NCBI RefSeq assembly: GCF_000760695.4
Contig: NZ_JHEG04000001.1
Span: 7,501,617 to 7,565,616 of the forward strand
Direction of reading: 5' to 3'
DNA: 64,000 nt
Origin: Tolypothrix bouteillei VB521301
GTDB taxonomy: Bacteria > Cyanobacteriota > Cyanobacteriia > Cyanobacteriales > Nostocaceae
Below the pieces are notes generated by a model. It worked only from the letters and a program-made list of their open reading frames with translations, ran no database searches and was not told the origin of the DNA. Shown one piece after another: positions 45,146-53,378 of this stretch; within the stretch, counting starts at the first letter, position 1; each line of letters begins with the position of its first letter. A program made the position numbers and the translations under genes.

Positions 45146-46351
45146 TTACGCTTCATCGACTGACGCGACTGTTGTCGTCTTACTCTGTCTCGACGTACAT
45201 TTAAGGTCGTGCCGATGCCCCATGCCGACCATTTCTATATTTTTAGCTGCGTTTTCATCTCTATCGTGTTCAGTACCGCAATTTAGGCAAACCACTGAAC
45301 GAATTGAGAGATCTACTTTACCCCACCGATACCCACAGCAAGAGCAAGTCTGGCTAGTGGGTTCCCATCTGTTAATTGCTCTGAAATCTCGACTAAGTTT
45401 TTCAGATTTAGCCTCACACAATACCCGAAATTCTCGCCAGCCTTGCAAACTAATCACCCTTGCCAACTTGCAATTTTTAACCATCCCTGACACATTTAAA
45501 TCTTCCAAAACAATAGTTTGGTTTTCACTAACCACCTTGGTTGATAGCTTGTGTAGAAAATCTTTTCGGGTATCTGCTTGTTTGTTGTGTTTTTTGGCGA
45601 TTCTTAGACGGGTGCGCTCACGGCGCTTAGAGCCCTTTTCTTGCCTTGCTAGTTTGCGTTGTAGTTTGCGTATCTTGCGGTCTTTCTTTGAGTAGTCTGG
45701 GCTGATTGCTTTTTCCCCATTACTCATAACTGCAAAGGTTTTTACACCTAAGTCAATACCAATGCTTTGGTTTTTGGCATCAACATGAATAGGTTCAATC
45801 TCTACAACAAAGCTAAGAAAATAGCGATTAGCGCAGTCTTTGATGACTGTCACGCTTGATGGGGATGACGGTAAACTTCTAGACCAAATCGGCTTAACAT
45901 TACCGATTTTGGCTAAATAGACTTCCAAGCCTTTAATTGAAAATCCACCAATTCTAAACCTTGCTGATTGCCGTCCTGCTTTCTTTTTAAACCGTGGAGT
46001 ACCAACTTTTTTGAGGCAGCGCGTTGCGGGGGTTCCAAGCGTTGTAGCGACTGCCGTACCTTTCCGCTTACCTTTGAGTGAATCAAAAAAGTTTTTGTAG
46101 GCGACTCCTAAATCAGCTACAGATTGCTGCAATGGGATATTAGAAACATCAGACAACCATGCTCTCTCCTCAGTCTTTTTAGCTTGCGTAATCACTAACT
46201 TTTGCAAGTCGTTGTTACTCGGCAGCTTTTCAGAAGAATTGCAGATAGCAAGAGCATCGTTCCAAACCACACGAACACAACCGAACAACTGAGCTAAACT
46301 CTGCTGTTGCTGGTCTGTTGGGTAGAAACGATACTGATACCTTGCTTTCAC
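45146..46351 (-). CDS. tnpB: TnpB RNA-guided nuclease (IS1341-type OrfB)
   Basis: 401 residues from GTG 46351, the usual length. RuvC residues intact: Asp in GIDLGVKTFAV, Glu in VLEDLNVSGM and Asp in RDENAAKNI; zinc ribbon CSCC ... CLNC. N-terminal MKARYQYRFYPTDQQQ is the OrfB signature. TnpB cuts DNA guided by a right-end RNA (omega RNA) and keeps the element in place. No tnpA partner. Confidence 0.92.
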   Translation of the reverse strand: MKARYQYRFYPTDQQQQSLAQLFGCVRVVWNDALAICNSSEKLPSNNDLQKLVITQAKKTEERAWLSDVSNIPLQQSVADLGVAYKNFFDSLKGKRKGTAVATTLGTPATRCLKKVGTPRFKKKAGRQSARFRIGGFSIKGLEVYLAKIGNVKPIWSRSLPSSPSSVTVIKDCANRYFLSFVVEIEPIHVDAKNQSIGIDLGVKTFAVMSNGEKAISPDYSKKDRKIRKLQRKLARQEKGSKRRERTRLRIAKKHNKQADTRKDFLHKLSTKVVSENQTIVLEDLNVSGMVKNCKLARVISLQGWREFRVLCEAKSEKLSRDFRAINRWEPTSQTCSCCGYRWGKVDLSIRSVVCLNCGTEHDRDENAAKNIEMVGMGHRHDLKCTSRQSKTTTVASVDEA

Positions 46352-46402
46352 TATTTTTCCCTAAATTTGTTACTATTGTATATCATATCAATATACAAAG
46401 CA

Positions 46403-46543
46403 ATGAATAAAAGTGTATTTTTTCGATTAACAGAAGAAGAGTTAGAGCACCTCGAAGAATATTGCAAAGCCTCTGGAAGAACAAAATCTGATGTACTCAG
46501 AGAGTTGATTAGGAAATTAAAAATCAATAAAAAGCCGTGCTAG
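46403..46543 (+). CDS. small ribbon-helix-helix protein of the IS
   Basis: 46 residues from ATG 46403: SVFFRLTEEELEHLEEYCKASGRTK and SDVLRELIRKLK form a typical RHH unit. Divergent from tnpB by 51 bases; its stop lies in the left-end hairpin. Likely represses the element's shared promoter. A longer reading from 46307 is an artefact of the tnpB antisense. Confidence 0.7.
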   Translation: MNKSVFFRLTEEELEHLEEYCKASGRTKSDVLRELIRKLKINKKPC

Positions 46544-46560
46544 AAGCACGGGGCTTGTAT

Positions 46561-47236
46561 CCCATTAATTTTGGTCAGAGGATTTAGTGACACAAAACTC
46601 TAACTGTTAACTAGACGCAATTGCCATACCAATACTGCGTAGGTTTTGCGTGGAAACACGAAAATGGGTAGGTTGGGGAGCCACTCGCGTGTGGGGGTTC
46701 CCCCCGTTGAGCGATGTGGCGTTTGAGGAACGAAACCCAACATTTACAGGTATTTATTGAGTTTCTCCATGGCGATCCAAAGCCACAAAAATTCTCAGCC
46801 CTTGTAGTATTGATTGCCATACAACTTTCTTTGTATTGCGATTTCCTCAAAATACTCCACTCGTCAGGAGCATCCCAACGTGGAAAAAATGCGCTTGCGG
46901 TTGAAATTGCAGCTACACAAACGCTCGTCAGCCTACGCGGACTCATCGCAGAGCCTGCGGAAGCTCGCGTCGTTTGTTTAGCAAGAGAATTCTATTTTCG
47001 CAGTGGCGTTTCAAATTCCCTCACATTAGAAATGTGGGGCTATACAAACAAAGCCCCTTCGGGTTCGCCCTCCGGGTTCGCCAGTCGCCTACGGCGGGAA
47101 ACCCGCCTACAGGGCTGGACTCACCGCCTGCGCGGGCTAATTAGATGCATCGTTATACAGAAATGGTATATCCCTCTTCCATATTTAATTTGTATGTTAA
47201 ACCGCAGAGACGCAGAGGGCACAGAGTAAGAGAGTC
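46561..47236. other. 676-bp region without a confident gene, repeat-rich
   Basis: Holds common cyanobacterial intergenic repeats: CCACTCGCGTGTGGGGGTTC near 46681 and the GGGTTCGCCAGTCGCCTACGG-type hairpin near 47076. A 171-codon plus-strand ORF (46714-47229) is encoded largely by these repeats and is not called. Confidence 0.45.
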
Positions 47237-47620
47237 CATTTAATTGAAAGAGGGCGAGGATATTCATCTATAAATCGCTCCTCCTTCATATTTCAATCTT
47301 GTTGCTAAGTTTCATTTAATTGAAAGTTACGCCTAGAAAAACGCTTTGCTCTATAGAAGTCAGTTTCAATCCCGTTACCGGGTTTCATTTAATTAAAAGT
47401 CACAGCTTTTGGTACAAAACGAGCGATCGCTCTCTGGTTTCAATCCCGTTACCGGGTTTCATTTAATTGAAAGTAACACATTGCCAGCATGCAATAACGG
47501 CACTTTTGCAGAGTTTCAATCCCGTTACCGGGTTTCATTTAATTGAAAGAAAGTTCTAGACCTTTGCTCGGGTATAGGAGGGTTGTTTCAATCCCGTTAC
47601 CGGGTTTTATTTAATTGAAG
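47237..47620 (+). CRISPR. short CRISPR array, 37-nt repeats, five full units plus a half unit
   Basis: Repeat begins GTTTCAATCCCGTTACCGGG and ends TTTCATTTAATTGAAAG. Units: half repeat 47237-47251; degenerate 47290-47326 (five or six changes); 47363-47399 (one change); 47437-47473 and 47513-47549 (identical); 47585-47620 (two changes, one base shorter). Spacers are 38, 36, 37, 39 and 35 nt and all differ. The 3' ATTGAAAG matches the 8-nt handle left by Cas6, so the plus strand is likely the crRNA sense. The leader side (left) is the most decayed, so the array is probably no longer growing. Confidence 0.9.
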
Positions 47621-48823
47621 CTGTCATATTGCCGACAAATGTGGGACAATAATAACATGAAATCATTGAAGTTTAAGCTGTACGAACACAAGCGGAATAG
47701 ACACCTCAAGCGAACGATTAACGCGTCAGGGGCTATCTACAACCATTGCATTGCCCTGCATCATCGGTACTACAAGATGTGGGGCAAGCACTTGAATTGT
47801 GCAAAGCTTCAATCTCATATTGCTAAATTGCGAAAGCGGAACCCGTTTTGGCAATTGGTGGGTTCTCAAGCAGCACAGGACATCTGTCAGCGCATTGAGA
47901 AAGCGTACCAATTATTTTTCAAGTACAACAAAAAGGGGGTTCGTCCACCAGGATTCAAGAAAATCAAGAAGTACAGATCCTTCACTCTCAAACAAGCAGG
48001 ATACAAGTTTCTGGGTGCTAATAGGATCAAGATTGGAAATCGAGTCTATCAATTTTGGAAGTCCAGAGAAATTGAAGGAACGGTCAAAACATTAACCATT
48101 AAACGGACACCACTGGGCGAACTGTTTATGGTGATCGTAGTTGACAATACAAACAGTCCGCAAATCAAATTCGAGACAGGTAAAATTGCTGGGTTTGATT
48201 TTGGACTTAAGACATTCCTCACTTGTTCGGATGGTACAAAAATTGAGTCTCCTCAATTTTTAAAACAGTCTTTCAACGCCATCAAGAAAGCGAGCAGACA
48301 GCATTCCAAAAAGTTAAAAGGTTCTTCCAATCGAGAACGAGCTAGAAAAAATTTGGTACGCAAATACGAAGGCGTGACCAATGCTAGATGCGACTGGCGA
48401 GTGGAAGTTAGCTCACGACTTAACCAATAAGTTTGACGTGCTTTGTTTCGAGACACTCAACCTCAAAGGAATGCAACGTCTTTGGGGTCGCAAAATATCA
48501 GATCTAGCTTTTGGAGAATTTCTCCAAATTCTAGAGTGGGTTGCCACTATCAAAGGCAAACAAGTTGTATTTATAGATCGCTGGTATCCGTCTACCAAGA
48601 CTTGCTCTCATTGCGGATACGTTCTAGAAAATCTGGATTTGTCTGTCAGACAGTGGCGCTGCCGGTCTTGTCAATCGTTGAATGGGAGAGACGAAAACGC
48701 CGCTAAAAATATTTGTACAGTTGGGGCATCAACTGTTGGGTTAGACGACGTAAGACGGGCTATGTCCGCAGTTGTTGCTTGAGCCTAGAATCCGCGCACT
48801 TTTAGGGCGCGGAGTATGTCAAA
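47621..48823 (+). mobile_element. second TnpB element, directly after the last CRISPR repeat
   Basis: Right end: hairpin CCGCGC (48792-48797) / GCGCGG (48807-48812), then GAGTATGTCAAA, shared with the element at 45109. The left end is not sharply defined, but the sequence changes from repeat to TGTCATATTGCCGACA immediately at 47621, so the element abuts or entered the array end. It contains only tnpB. Confidence 0.55.
47657..48782 (+). pseudogene. tnpB: TnpB-like nuclease gene with a frameshift
   Basis: ATG 47657. The first frame runs to a stop near 48430 and carries the RuvC Asp (GFDFGLKTFL). The second frame, from about 48385, carries Glu (CFETLNLKGM), the zinc ribbon (CSHC ... CRSC) and the last Asp (RDENAAKNI). 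Joining TNARCDW to EWKLAHDL needs a single-base correction near 48395-48402. All catalytic residues are present over ~375 residues, so the break is recent or a sequencing error. Position next to a CRISPR array recalls type V-U candidates, but a simple IS is as likely. Confidence 0.8.
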
Positions 48824-48860
48824 CTCATGTTGTATTTTATCGCGGGCTGGAATATCTTGG

Positions 48861-49571
48861 TTAATCTGGACGACTGGTGAGGCTGGCAAGGATAGCCACC
48901 AACTCGACTGGTTCAAAAGGTTCAGCAATATGTACTGCATATCCCTCGTGAATTGCTCGTCCCCGATCTGCGTCACTCCTCGTTAGCGCAATCGCTGGGA
49001 TTTGTCTTCTTTGTACTGCCTCAACACTTTTTATTTGCTGGATAAGTCTATAACTCTCCTCACCAAGTCCCCTGATATCAACAATGAGTGCATCAAGTTG
49101 CATTTGCTCTACTGCTGTCAAAGCAGCAGTGATATTCCCAACTGCTATAACCCGTGCTGCACGTTCTTCTATCATTCTTTGGAGGAGATCGCGAACTGCT
49201 GTTTCACTGGAAACTATTAGAACGTGTAAACCTTGCAATCGCAAGTAGCCAAATTCGTATTCAGGTTTATGCGTTTTTCCCCAAGCACACATTAACTCCG
49301 TAATGGGTCCCAAGCTTTCGCCATAGGAGGTCAGTGAGTATTCTACACGAGGAGGAACTTCACGATAAGCTTCGCGACAAATCAATCCATCTCTTTCGAG
49401 TTCTCGCAATTGCCCAGTTAAAACCTTCTGGGTAATTCCAGGAATTAACTGTTTTAATTCTCCAAATCGCTTTGCGTCTCGTCTCAACCACCACAAAATA
49501 ACACATTTCCACTTACCGCCAATCACTTCTAGTGTCACTTCAACCGGGCAGTTATACTCTGTTTTTGGCAT
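48861..49571 (-). CDS. HxlR-family regulator fused to a degenerate receiver domain
   Basis: 236 residues. Residues 1-105: HxlR winged helix ([57 protein letters not shown]). Residues 113-235: CheY-like fold with the Asp (DALIVDIRG) kept, but the acidic pair is replaced (LIVSSET) and the conserved Lys is Glu (HIAEPFEP). Phosphorylation is thus unlikely in the usual way. Divergent from an SDR gene 475 bases away, the probable target; HxlR proteins respond to aldehydes or oxidants. Confidence 0.82.
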   Translation of the reverse strand: MPKTEYNCPVEVTLEVIGGKWKCVILWWLRRDAKRFGELKQLIPGITQKVLTGQLRELERDGLICREAYREVPPRVEYSLTSYGESLGPITELMCAWGKTHKPEYEFGYLRLQGLHVLIVSSETAVRDLLQRMIEERAARVIAVGNITAALTAVEQMQLDALIVDIRGLGEESYRLIQQIKSVEAVQRRQIPAIALTRSDADRGRAIHEGYAVHIAEPFEPVELVAILASLTSRPD

Positions 49572-50046
49572 ACTCGCAATTCCATTAGTATCTATTTGGT
49601 AACTATTGATGGCTCGTGCTATTCCTTATCCAAGATAAAGTTACAAGAGGAGCAAATCTCAATAAAAAATTCCTAAGAAATCTAAAATAAAGCTTAAAAA
49701 AAGCAAGATTAATTTGCTTTTAGCAACAATCAACAAGATTTCTCAGCCAACATTTTGTAAATTCAACTTGTTCAAGGTGTACGAGAACTAACCTTAGAGT
49801 TTAGGAGAAAGATCTCTTGAAAAATTTGCTATGGAGAAAAAATTACCACACTCCACAGTGAAAACAGATGAGCAATTGTGGTAGAGCATTTGTTTGAGAG
49901 CACGATCGGTCTTGATATTGCTCATCTCGCCAATACGTTTCAGTATGGGTGCAGGTAGGGTAAGCAAAATAGAAGGCTCCGTCAAACAAACACTCAAGTG
50001 AATGAGCACTTAATAACTTGCAAAGTTCAAAAATCCAGAGGAAATT
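49572..50046. promoter_or_regulatory. 475-bp divergent intergenic region of hxlR and SDR genes
   Basis: No gene (a 71-codon minus-strand ORF at 49794-50009 is not protein-like). AT-rich in the part nearest the HxlR gene. Presumed site of HxlR control; no clear inverted operator found by eye. Confidence 0.35.
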
Positions 50047-50766
50047 ATGAGTTTTTTACAAAACAAAGTAGCTATCATCACAGGTGCTAGTAGCGGTATT
50101 GGGGCAGCGATTGCTCAAGAACTTGATGCTGCAGGTATGAAGCTAGTTCTGAGTGCGCGATCGCAAGATAAGCTTGAGAAACTGGCTGCATCACTAAACA
50201 ATGCTAGCGTTCTTGCAGGAGCTATCACAGATGTAGATATGCCTCAAAAACTGGTTGATTTTGCCCTTCAAACTTTTGGTCAACTTGATGTGGTTCTGAA
50301 CAATGCAGGTGGGATGACTGTAGGCTCCATTGAAGAAGTAGACATCGAAGCTGTTTGCCAGATGGTTCGCTTAAACGTTGAGTCTGTTTATAGAATGGCT
50401 TACACGGCTCTACGACACTTCAAAAAAGTTGGAAGCGGCTTTTTAATTAACACCTCAAGCATTTCTGGATTGAAAACAGTACCTCGTTACGGCGCATACA
50501 ATGGTACAAAGTATGCCGTTGAAGCCTTTACCGATGCTTTACGAATGGAACTGGCTGGTACTGGCATTAAAGTTGCTGCGATCGCTCCAGGGACAGTAGA
50601 TACGGGGCTTTATGACCATTGGAATGCAGAAGACAAATCCTTCATTAATTCTGGCGGTGTTTTGTTACCAGAAGATATTGCTCATTGCGTCCGCTTTATC
50701 CTAGAGCAGCCAGAGCACGTTCTTATTCCCCGTCTGTTGGTAGTTCCCAGAGACCAACCTGTTTAA
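50047..50766 (+). CDS. short-chain dehydrogenase/reductase
   Basis: 239 residues. NAD(P) site TGASSGIGAAIA (13-24), VLNNAGGM, catalytic Ser in INTSSISG and YNGTK as the Y-X3-K pair, then PGTVDTGLYDHW. Classical SDR of the YdfG/serine-dehydrogenase-like type; substrate unknown, often carbonyls produced under stress. Probably controlled by the divergent HxlR protein. Confidence 0.87.
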   Translation: MSFLQNKVAIITGASSGIGAAIAQELDAAGMKLVLSARSQDKLEKLAASLNNASVLAGAITDVDMPQKLVDFALQTFGQLDVVLNNAGGMTVGSIEEVDIEAVCQMVRLNVESVYRMAYTALRHFKKVGSGFLINTSSISGLKTVPRYGAYNGTKYAVEAFTDALRMELAGTGIKVAAIAPGTVDTGLYDHWNAEDKSFINSGGVLLPEDIAHCVRFILEQPEHVLIPRLLVVPRDQPV

Positions 50767-50836
50767 CGCAACCACGGAAGTCCCCGCCCTCAAGCGAAGG
50801 TAGGGTGGGGATGGACAGTGCCAAATCAACATCGAA

Positions 50837-52084
50837 TCATTTGGTGACACTCCCACCTCTAGAAGAGGCGGGATTTTTCAAGAATAAACCAGGTCTTGAA
50901 TATCCCACAGACTCCAATGGATTGATATGACTCCTAGAAAGAGAAATTTCAAGATTGCCCAATTGCTGTTGATTACTGCTGCGATCGCAGCTATGTTTCC
51001 AGATAACTTGAAATGCTTTTGAAACTTCTAAAGCATGAATTCTGTGATACCAACCATAAGCAATAAATTCTTCTGGCTCATCCGATATCTGAAGAAAATT
51101 AGTACCATACATCCCAGTTTTTTCGCTCCCCTTAACAATATATTCATCATTGTCAACAGGCTCATAAGGACCAGCAATGTTGTCAGCAATATACCAATAT
51201 AGAGATGAATTAGTGACTCTTTTATGCTTCACTTTTTGCAGCCAATTGGGATTGAAGAACTGCTTAAAGCACGAAAAGAATAGATTGTACTTTCCGTTCT
51301 TGTAAATGACTTGGGGTCGTTCTAAGTGGTAGTAAGGCCAATCGGAAGCATTTACAGGTGCTTCTACAGCAGGTGGTAATAATTTGTAAGGACCAGAAAT
51401 TTTGTCTGCTACTGCTAGACCCACACAGCCTTGAAAATTACCACTGACTTTAGAGCCAGCACAAATGAACATATAATAATTGCCAGTATGCTCATCCTTA
51501 AAAATATAAGGGTCTCGCCAGTGAAAATGTCCCGTCCAGTTACTTCTTCCATACCACGAATCATCCTTTTCTGGCATTAACAAAGGGCGATGAGAATAAC
51601 GTGAAAAATGTATGCCATCGGTTGATGTTGCTAAGCCTATAGCTTCATTCCTCAAGTGAGGTGGTTCTTTACCACCTGCTGAGTAAAACAGGTAGTAGAC
51701 ACCATCTTCTTTATAGGTACAACCCGCACACACTCTTCCCGACTCCCAGTCATTAGCTGGTTCCGGCTCAAGAATGGTTCCTAGATATTGCCACTGCTTC
51801 ATATCAGTAGAAATTGCACCGCAAATTTTACTGATTGTCCACCAAGGGATTTGTCCTTCTAGTCCTTCTAAGTAGAAAAGACGATAAATATCGCCATCCT
51901 TAAGTATCCAAGGGTCCCAAACCATCGGTTGACCTCGGCGCAGCGATCGCAAAACTCCCGTGACAGTTTCGCCTATCCTAATTTGAAGAGGCTCAATTAT
52001 ACCTGTAGGTGCCAAATGCTCGTTTTTTATGGGTAGAGGCTCAAGAATACTGATGATTTTCTGTTGTAACTTATTTAGTCTCAT
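50837..52084 (-). CDS. GH32/GH43/GH68-superfamily glycosidase or transglycosidase in the mys operon
   Basis: 415 residues, cytoplasmic (no signal peptide). Five-bladed propeller motifs: Asp57 in VWDPWILKDG (nucleophile), Arg190-Asp191-Pro192 in HWRDPYIF (transition-state stabiliser) and Glu255 in HLERPQVIYKNG (acid/base). The WDPW/RDP/ERPQ set is closest to GH68 and GH43-like enzymes. Last gene of a seven-gene operon, 25 bases after the transporter. It may attach or remove a sugar on a mycosporine, since glycosylated MAAs are known in Nostoc. The tail past residue ~395 is repeat-derived. Confidence 0.75.
   Translation of the reverse strand: MRLNKLQQKIISILEPLPIKNEHLAPTGIIEPLQIRIGETVTGVLRSLRRGQPMVWDPWILKDGDIYRLFYLEGLEGQIPWWTISKICGAISTDMKQWQYLGTILEPEPANDWESGRVCAGCTYKEDGVYYLFYSAGGKEPPHLRNEAIGLATSTDGIHFSRYSHRPLLMPEKDDSWYGRSNWTGHFHWRDPYIFKDEHTGNYYMFICAGSKVSGNFQGCVGLAVADKISGPYKLLPPAVEAPVNASDWPYYHLERPQVIYKNGKYNLFFSCFKQFFNPNWLQKVKHKRVTNSSLYWYIADNIAGPYEPVDNDEYIVKGSEKTGMYGTNFLQISDEPEEFIAYGWYHRIHALEVSKAFQVIWKHSCDRSSNQQQLGNLEISLSRSHINPLESVGYSRPGLFLKNPASSRGGSVTK
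50852..50880 (+). terminator. terminator of the SDR gene, overlapping the glycosidase 3' end
   Basis: CCCACCTCT / AGAGGCGGG hairpin followed by ATTTTT on the plus strand. It also encodes the last residues (ASSRGGS) of the glycosidase on the other strand. Confidence 0.6.
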
Positions 52085-52109
52085 TTGAATGCGAATTTGC
52101 TTGTTAGCT

Positions 52110-53363
52110 TTACTGAGTTATTTCCCTAGCTGGTAATTGCTCTAACTTAAGTAGAGGAATGAGAAACCAACAGAACGCTGTAAATGCAGCACTGATCGTG
52201 ACAAGGGCGGAAACTGGAACATCCCAACCATATAAGTAACCGCCCAAGATGGAACCGGGTTGTTTGGCAAGATTGTACACAGACATGAGCAGTGCATAGG
52301 TCGCACCTTCTACACCAACAGGACAAGCTCTAGCTGCAATTTCTAGTACACCTAGCATGGCAATCATGGCAAAAAATCCAAAAAATAGGCTCACCAAGAT
52401 AGCTGTTTGCTGATTCTGTATAAATAACAAACCAATTGTAGAAACAGCAGTTAAGCCAACAGCAAGATTGAGCAGCGACCGCCGTGAAATCTTAAAGGCA
52501 AAGATTCCAAAAACGATCGCACCCAAACCATTGGCGAAAGCTTCAAATGTACCTAAAAGACCTATGAATTGAGCATCAAACTTTAAAGTATCCTTGTAAT
52601 AATATATAAGGTAATTTACGAGGGGCGGAACGAGAGAGAATTCAAGGCAAGCAATAAAACCAATAACAGCAAGAAGCTGTCGTGACTTGAGTGCTGACCA
52701 AAGGGATTTGATGCTACTTGCGATCGCAACTGTTTGCTGCTGCTTTTTTTCATCCGCAAGTAATACTACGGTCGCGACGACACCAATCAGCGGTACAATT
52801 GCAGTGAGCAAAAAAGCGGTTGATAAATTAGAGTTTTGAGCCAGCCAACCACTGATATAGTATAGAAGCGCTTTACCAAAACCCAAAGCAGTCCATTGAG
52901 ATGCCTGTAAGACTGCTGTATTGTTTAAAATCCTACCTTGAACGACCATTATTTTGTCTGTTAGTACGTCGCTAAAGGCTATAGATAAATTGACTAACAG
53001 CACGCCAATCGCCAGTAGAGAAATTGTGTTAAATTGAAAGCGACTTAACCCTAATAAAACAGCAATTGCTAGCGTATAGCAAATTAGAAAATAGCTTTTA
53101 AACTGATAGCCAAATATGGGAATAGCATCTGCAATAATTCCATAAAGTGGTCTGATTAACCAGGGTGTAAAAATTAAACTGCTAAAGGTTGCTAATTGTG
53201 CTGGAGAAAGTCCCAGACTCTCTTTAAGGTAGATAGTTAGGGGAAGACCGAAAAATCCTGGAAGACTTCCATAAGTTTGGATTAAATAAAACAAGACCAT
53301 GATGCAAATTACTCGCTGCACGGTCATTCGATCTTCCTTACCATTGTTTGACATAAGTTGCAT
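52110..53363 (-). CDS. BT1/folate-biopterin-type MFS transporter
   Basis: 417 residues, about 12 TM helices. IRPLYGIIADAIPIFGYQFK in the loop after TM2 and CPVGVEGATYALLMSVYNLAKQPGSI match the folate-biopterin (BT1/FBT) family. Fifteen bases downstream of the methyltransferase-like gene. In an MAA operon it may export or sequester the mycosporine product, as the family carries aromatic pterin-like solutes. ATG 53363; a second ATG at 53354 is possible. Confidence 0.85.
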   Translation of the reverse strand: MQLMSNNGKEDRMTVQRVICIMVLFYLIQTYGSLPGFFGLPLTIYLKESLGLSPAQLATFSSLIFTPWLIRPLYGIIADAIPIFGYQFKSYFLICYTLAIAVLLGLSRFQFNTISLLAIGVLLVNLSIAFSDVLTDKIMVVQGRILNNTAVLQASQWTALGFGKALLYYISGWLAQNSNLSTAFLLTAIVPLIGVVATVVLLADEKKQQQTVAIASSIKSLWSALKSRQLLAVIGFIACLEFSLVPPLVNYLIYYYKDTLKFDAQFIGLLGTFEAFANGLGAIVFGIFAFKISRRSLLNLAVGLTAVSTIGLLFIQNQQTAILVSLFFGFFAMIAMLGVLEIAARACPVGVEGATYALLMSVYNLAKQPGSILGGYLYGWDVPVSALVTISAAFTAFCWFLIPLLKLEQLPAREITQ

Positions 53364-53378
53364 CTATCCCTGCTCTGA

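Larger units (their letters stand above)
45109..46560 (-). mobile_element. IS200/IS605-group (IS1341-type) element with tnpB and RHH gene
   Basis: Right end is a hairpin at 45120-45140 (CACCG...CGGTG) followed, in the tnpB direction, by GAGTATGTCAAA, the same end as the second TnpB element (48812-48823). Left end hairpin at 46531-46556 (CCGTGCT / AGCACGG). It contains tnpB and a divergent RHH gene but no tnpA transposase, so it would move only with a helper. Confidence 0.75.

Noticed and set aside
45138..45695. 185-codon plus-strand ORF
   Set aside because: Antisense of tnpB; composition follows the tnpB codons.
46714..47229. 171-codon plus-strand ORF upstream of the CRISPR array
   Set aside because: Largely encoded by common intergenic repeats; no domain and no ribosome site.
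47657..48782. Firm call as a type V CRISPR effector
   Set aside because: The right end equals that of a plain IS1341-type element nearby, and length and motifs are those of TnpB. CRISPR use is possible but unsupported.
49794..50009. 71-codon minus-strand ORF in the HxlR/SDR spacer
   Set aside because: No ribosome site, no hydrophobic or domain pattern, and it covers the likely SDR promoter.
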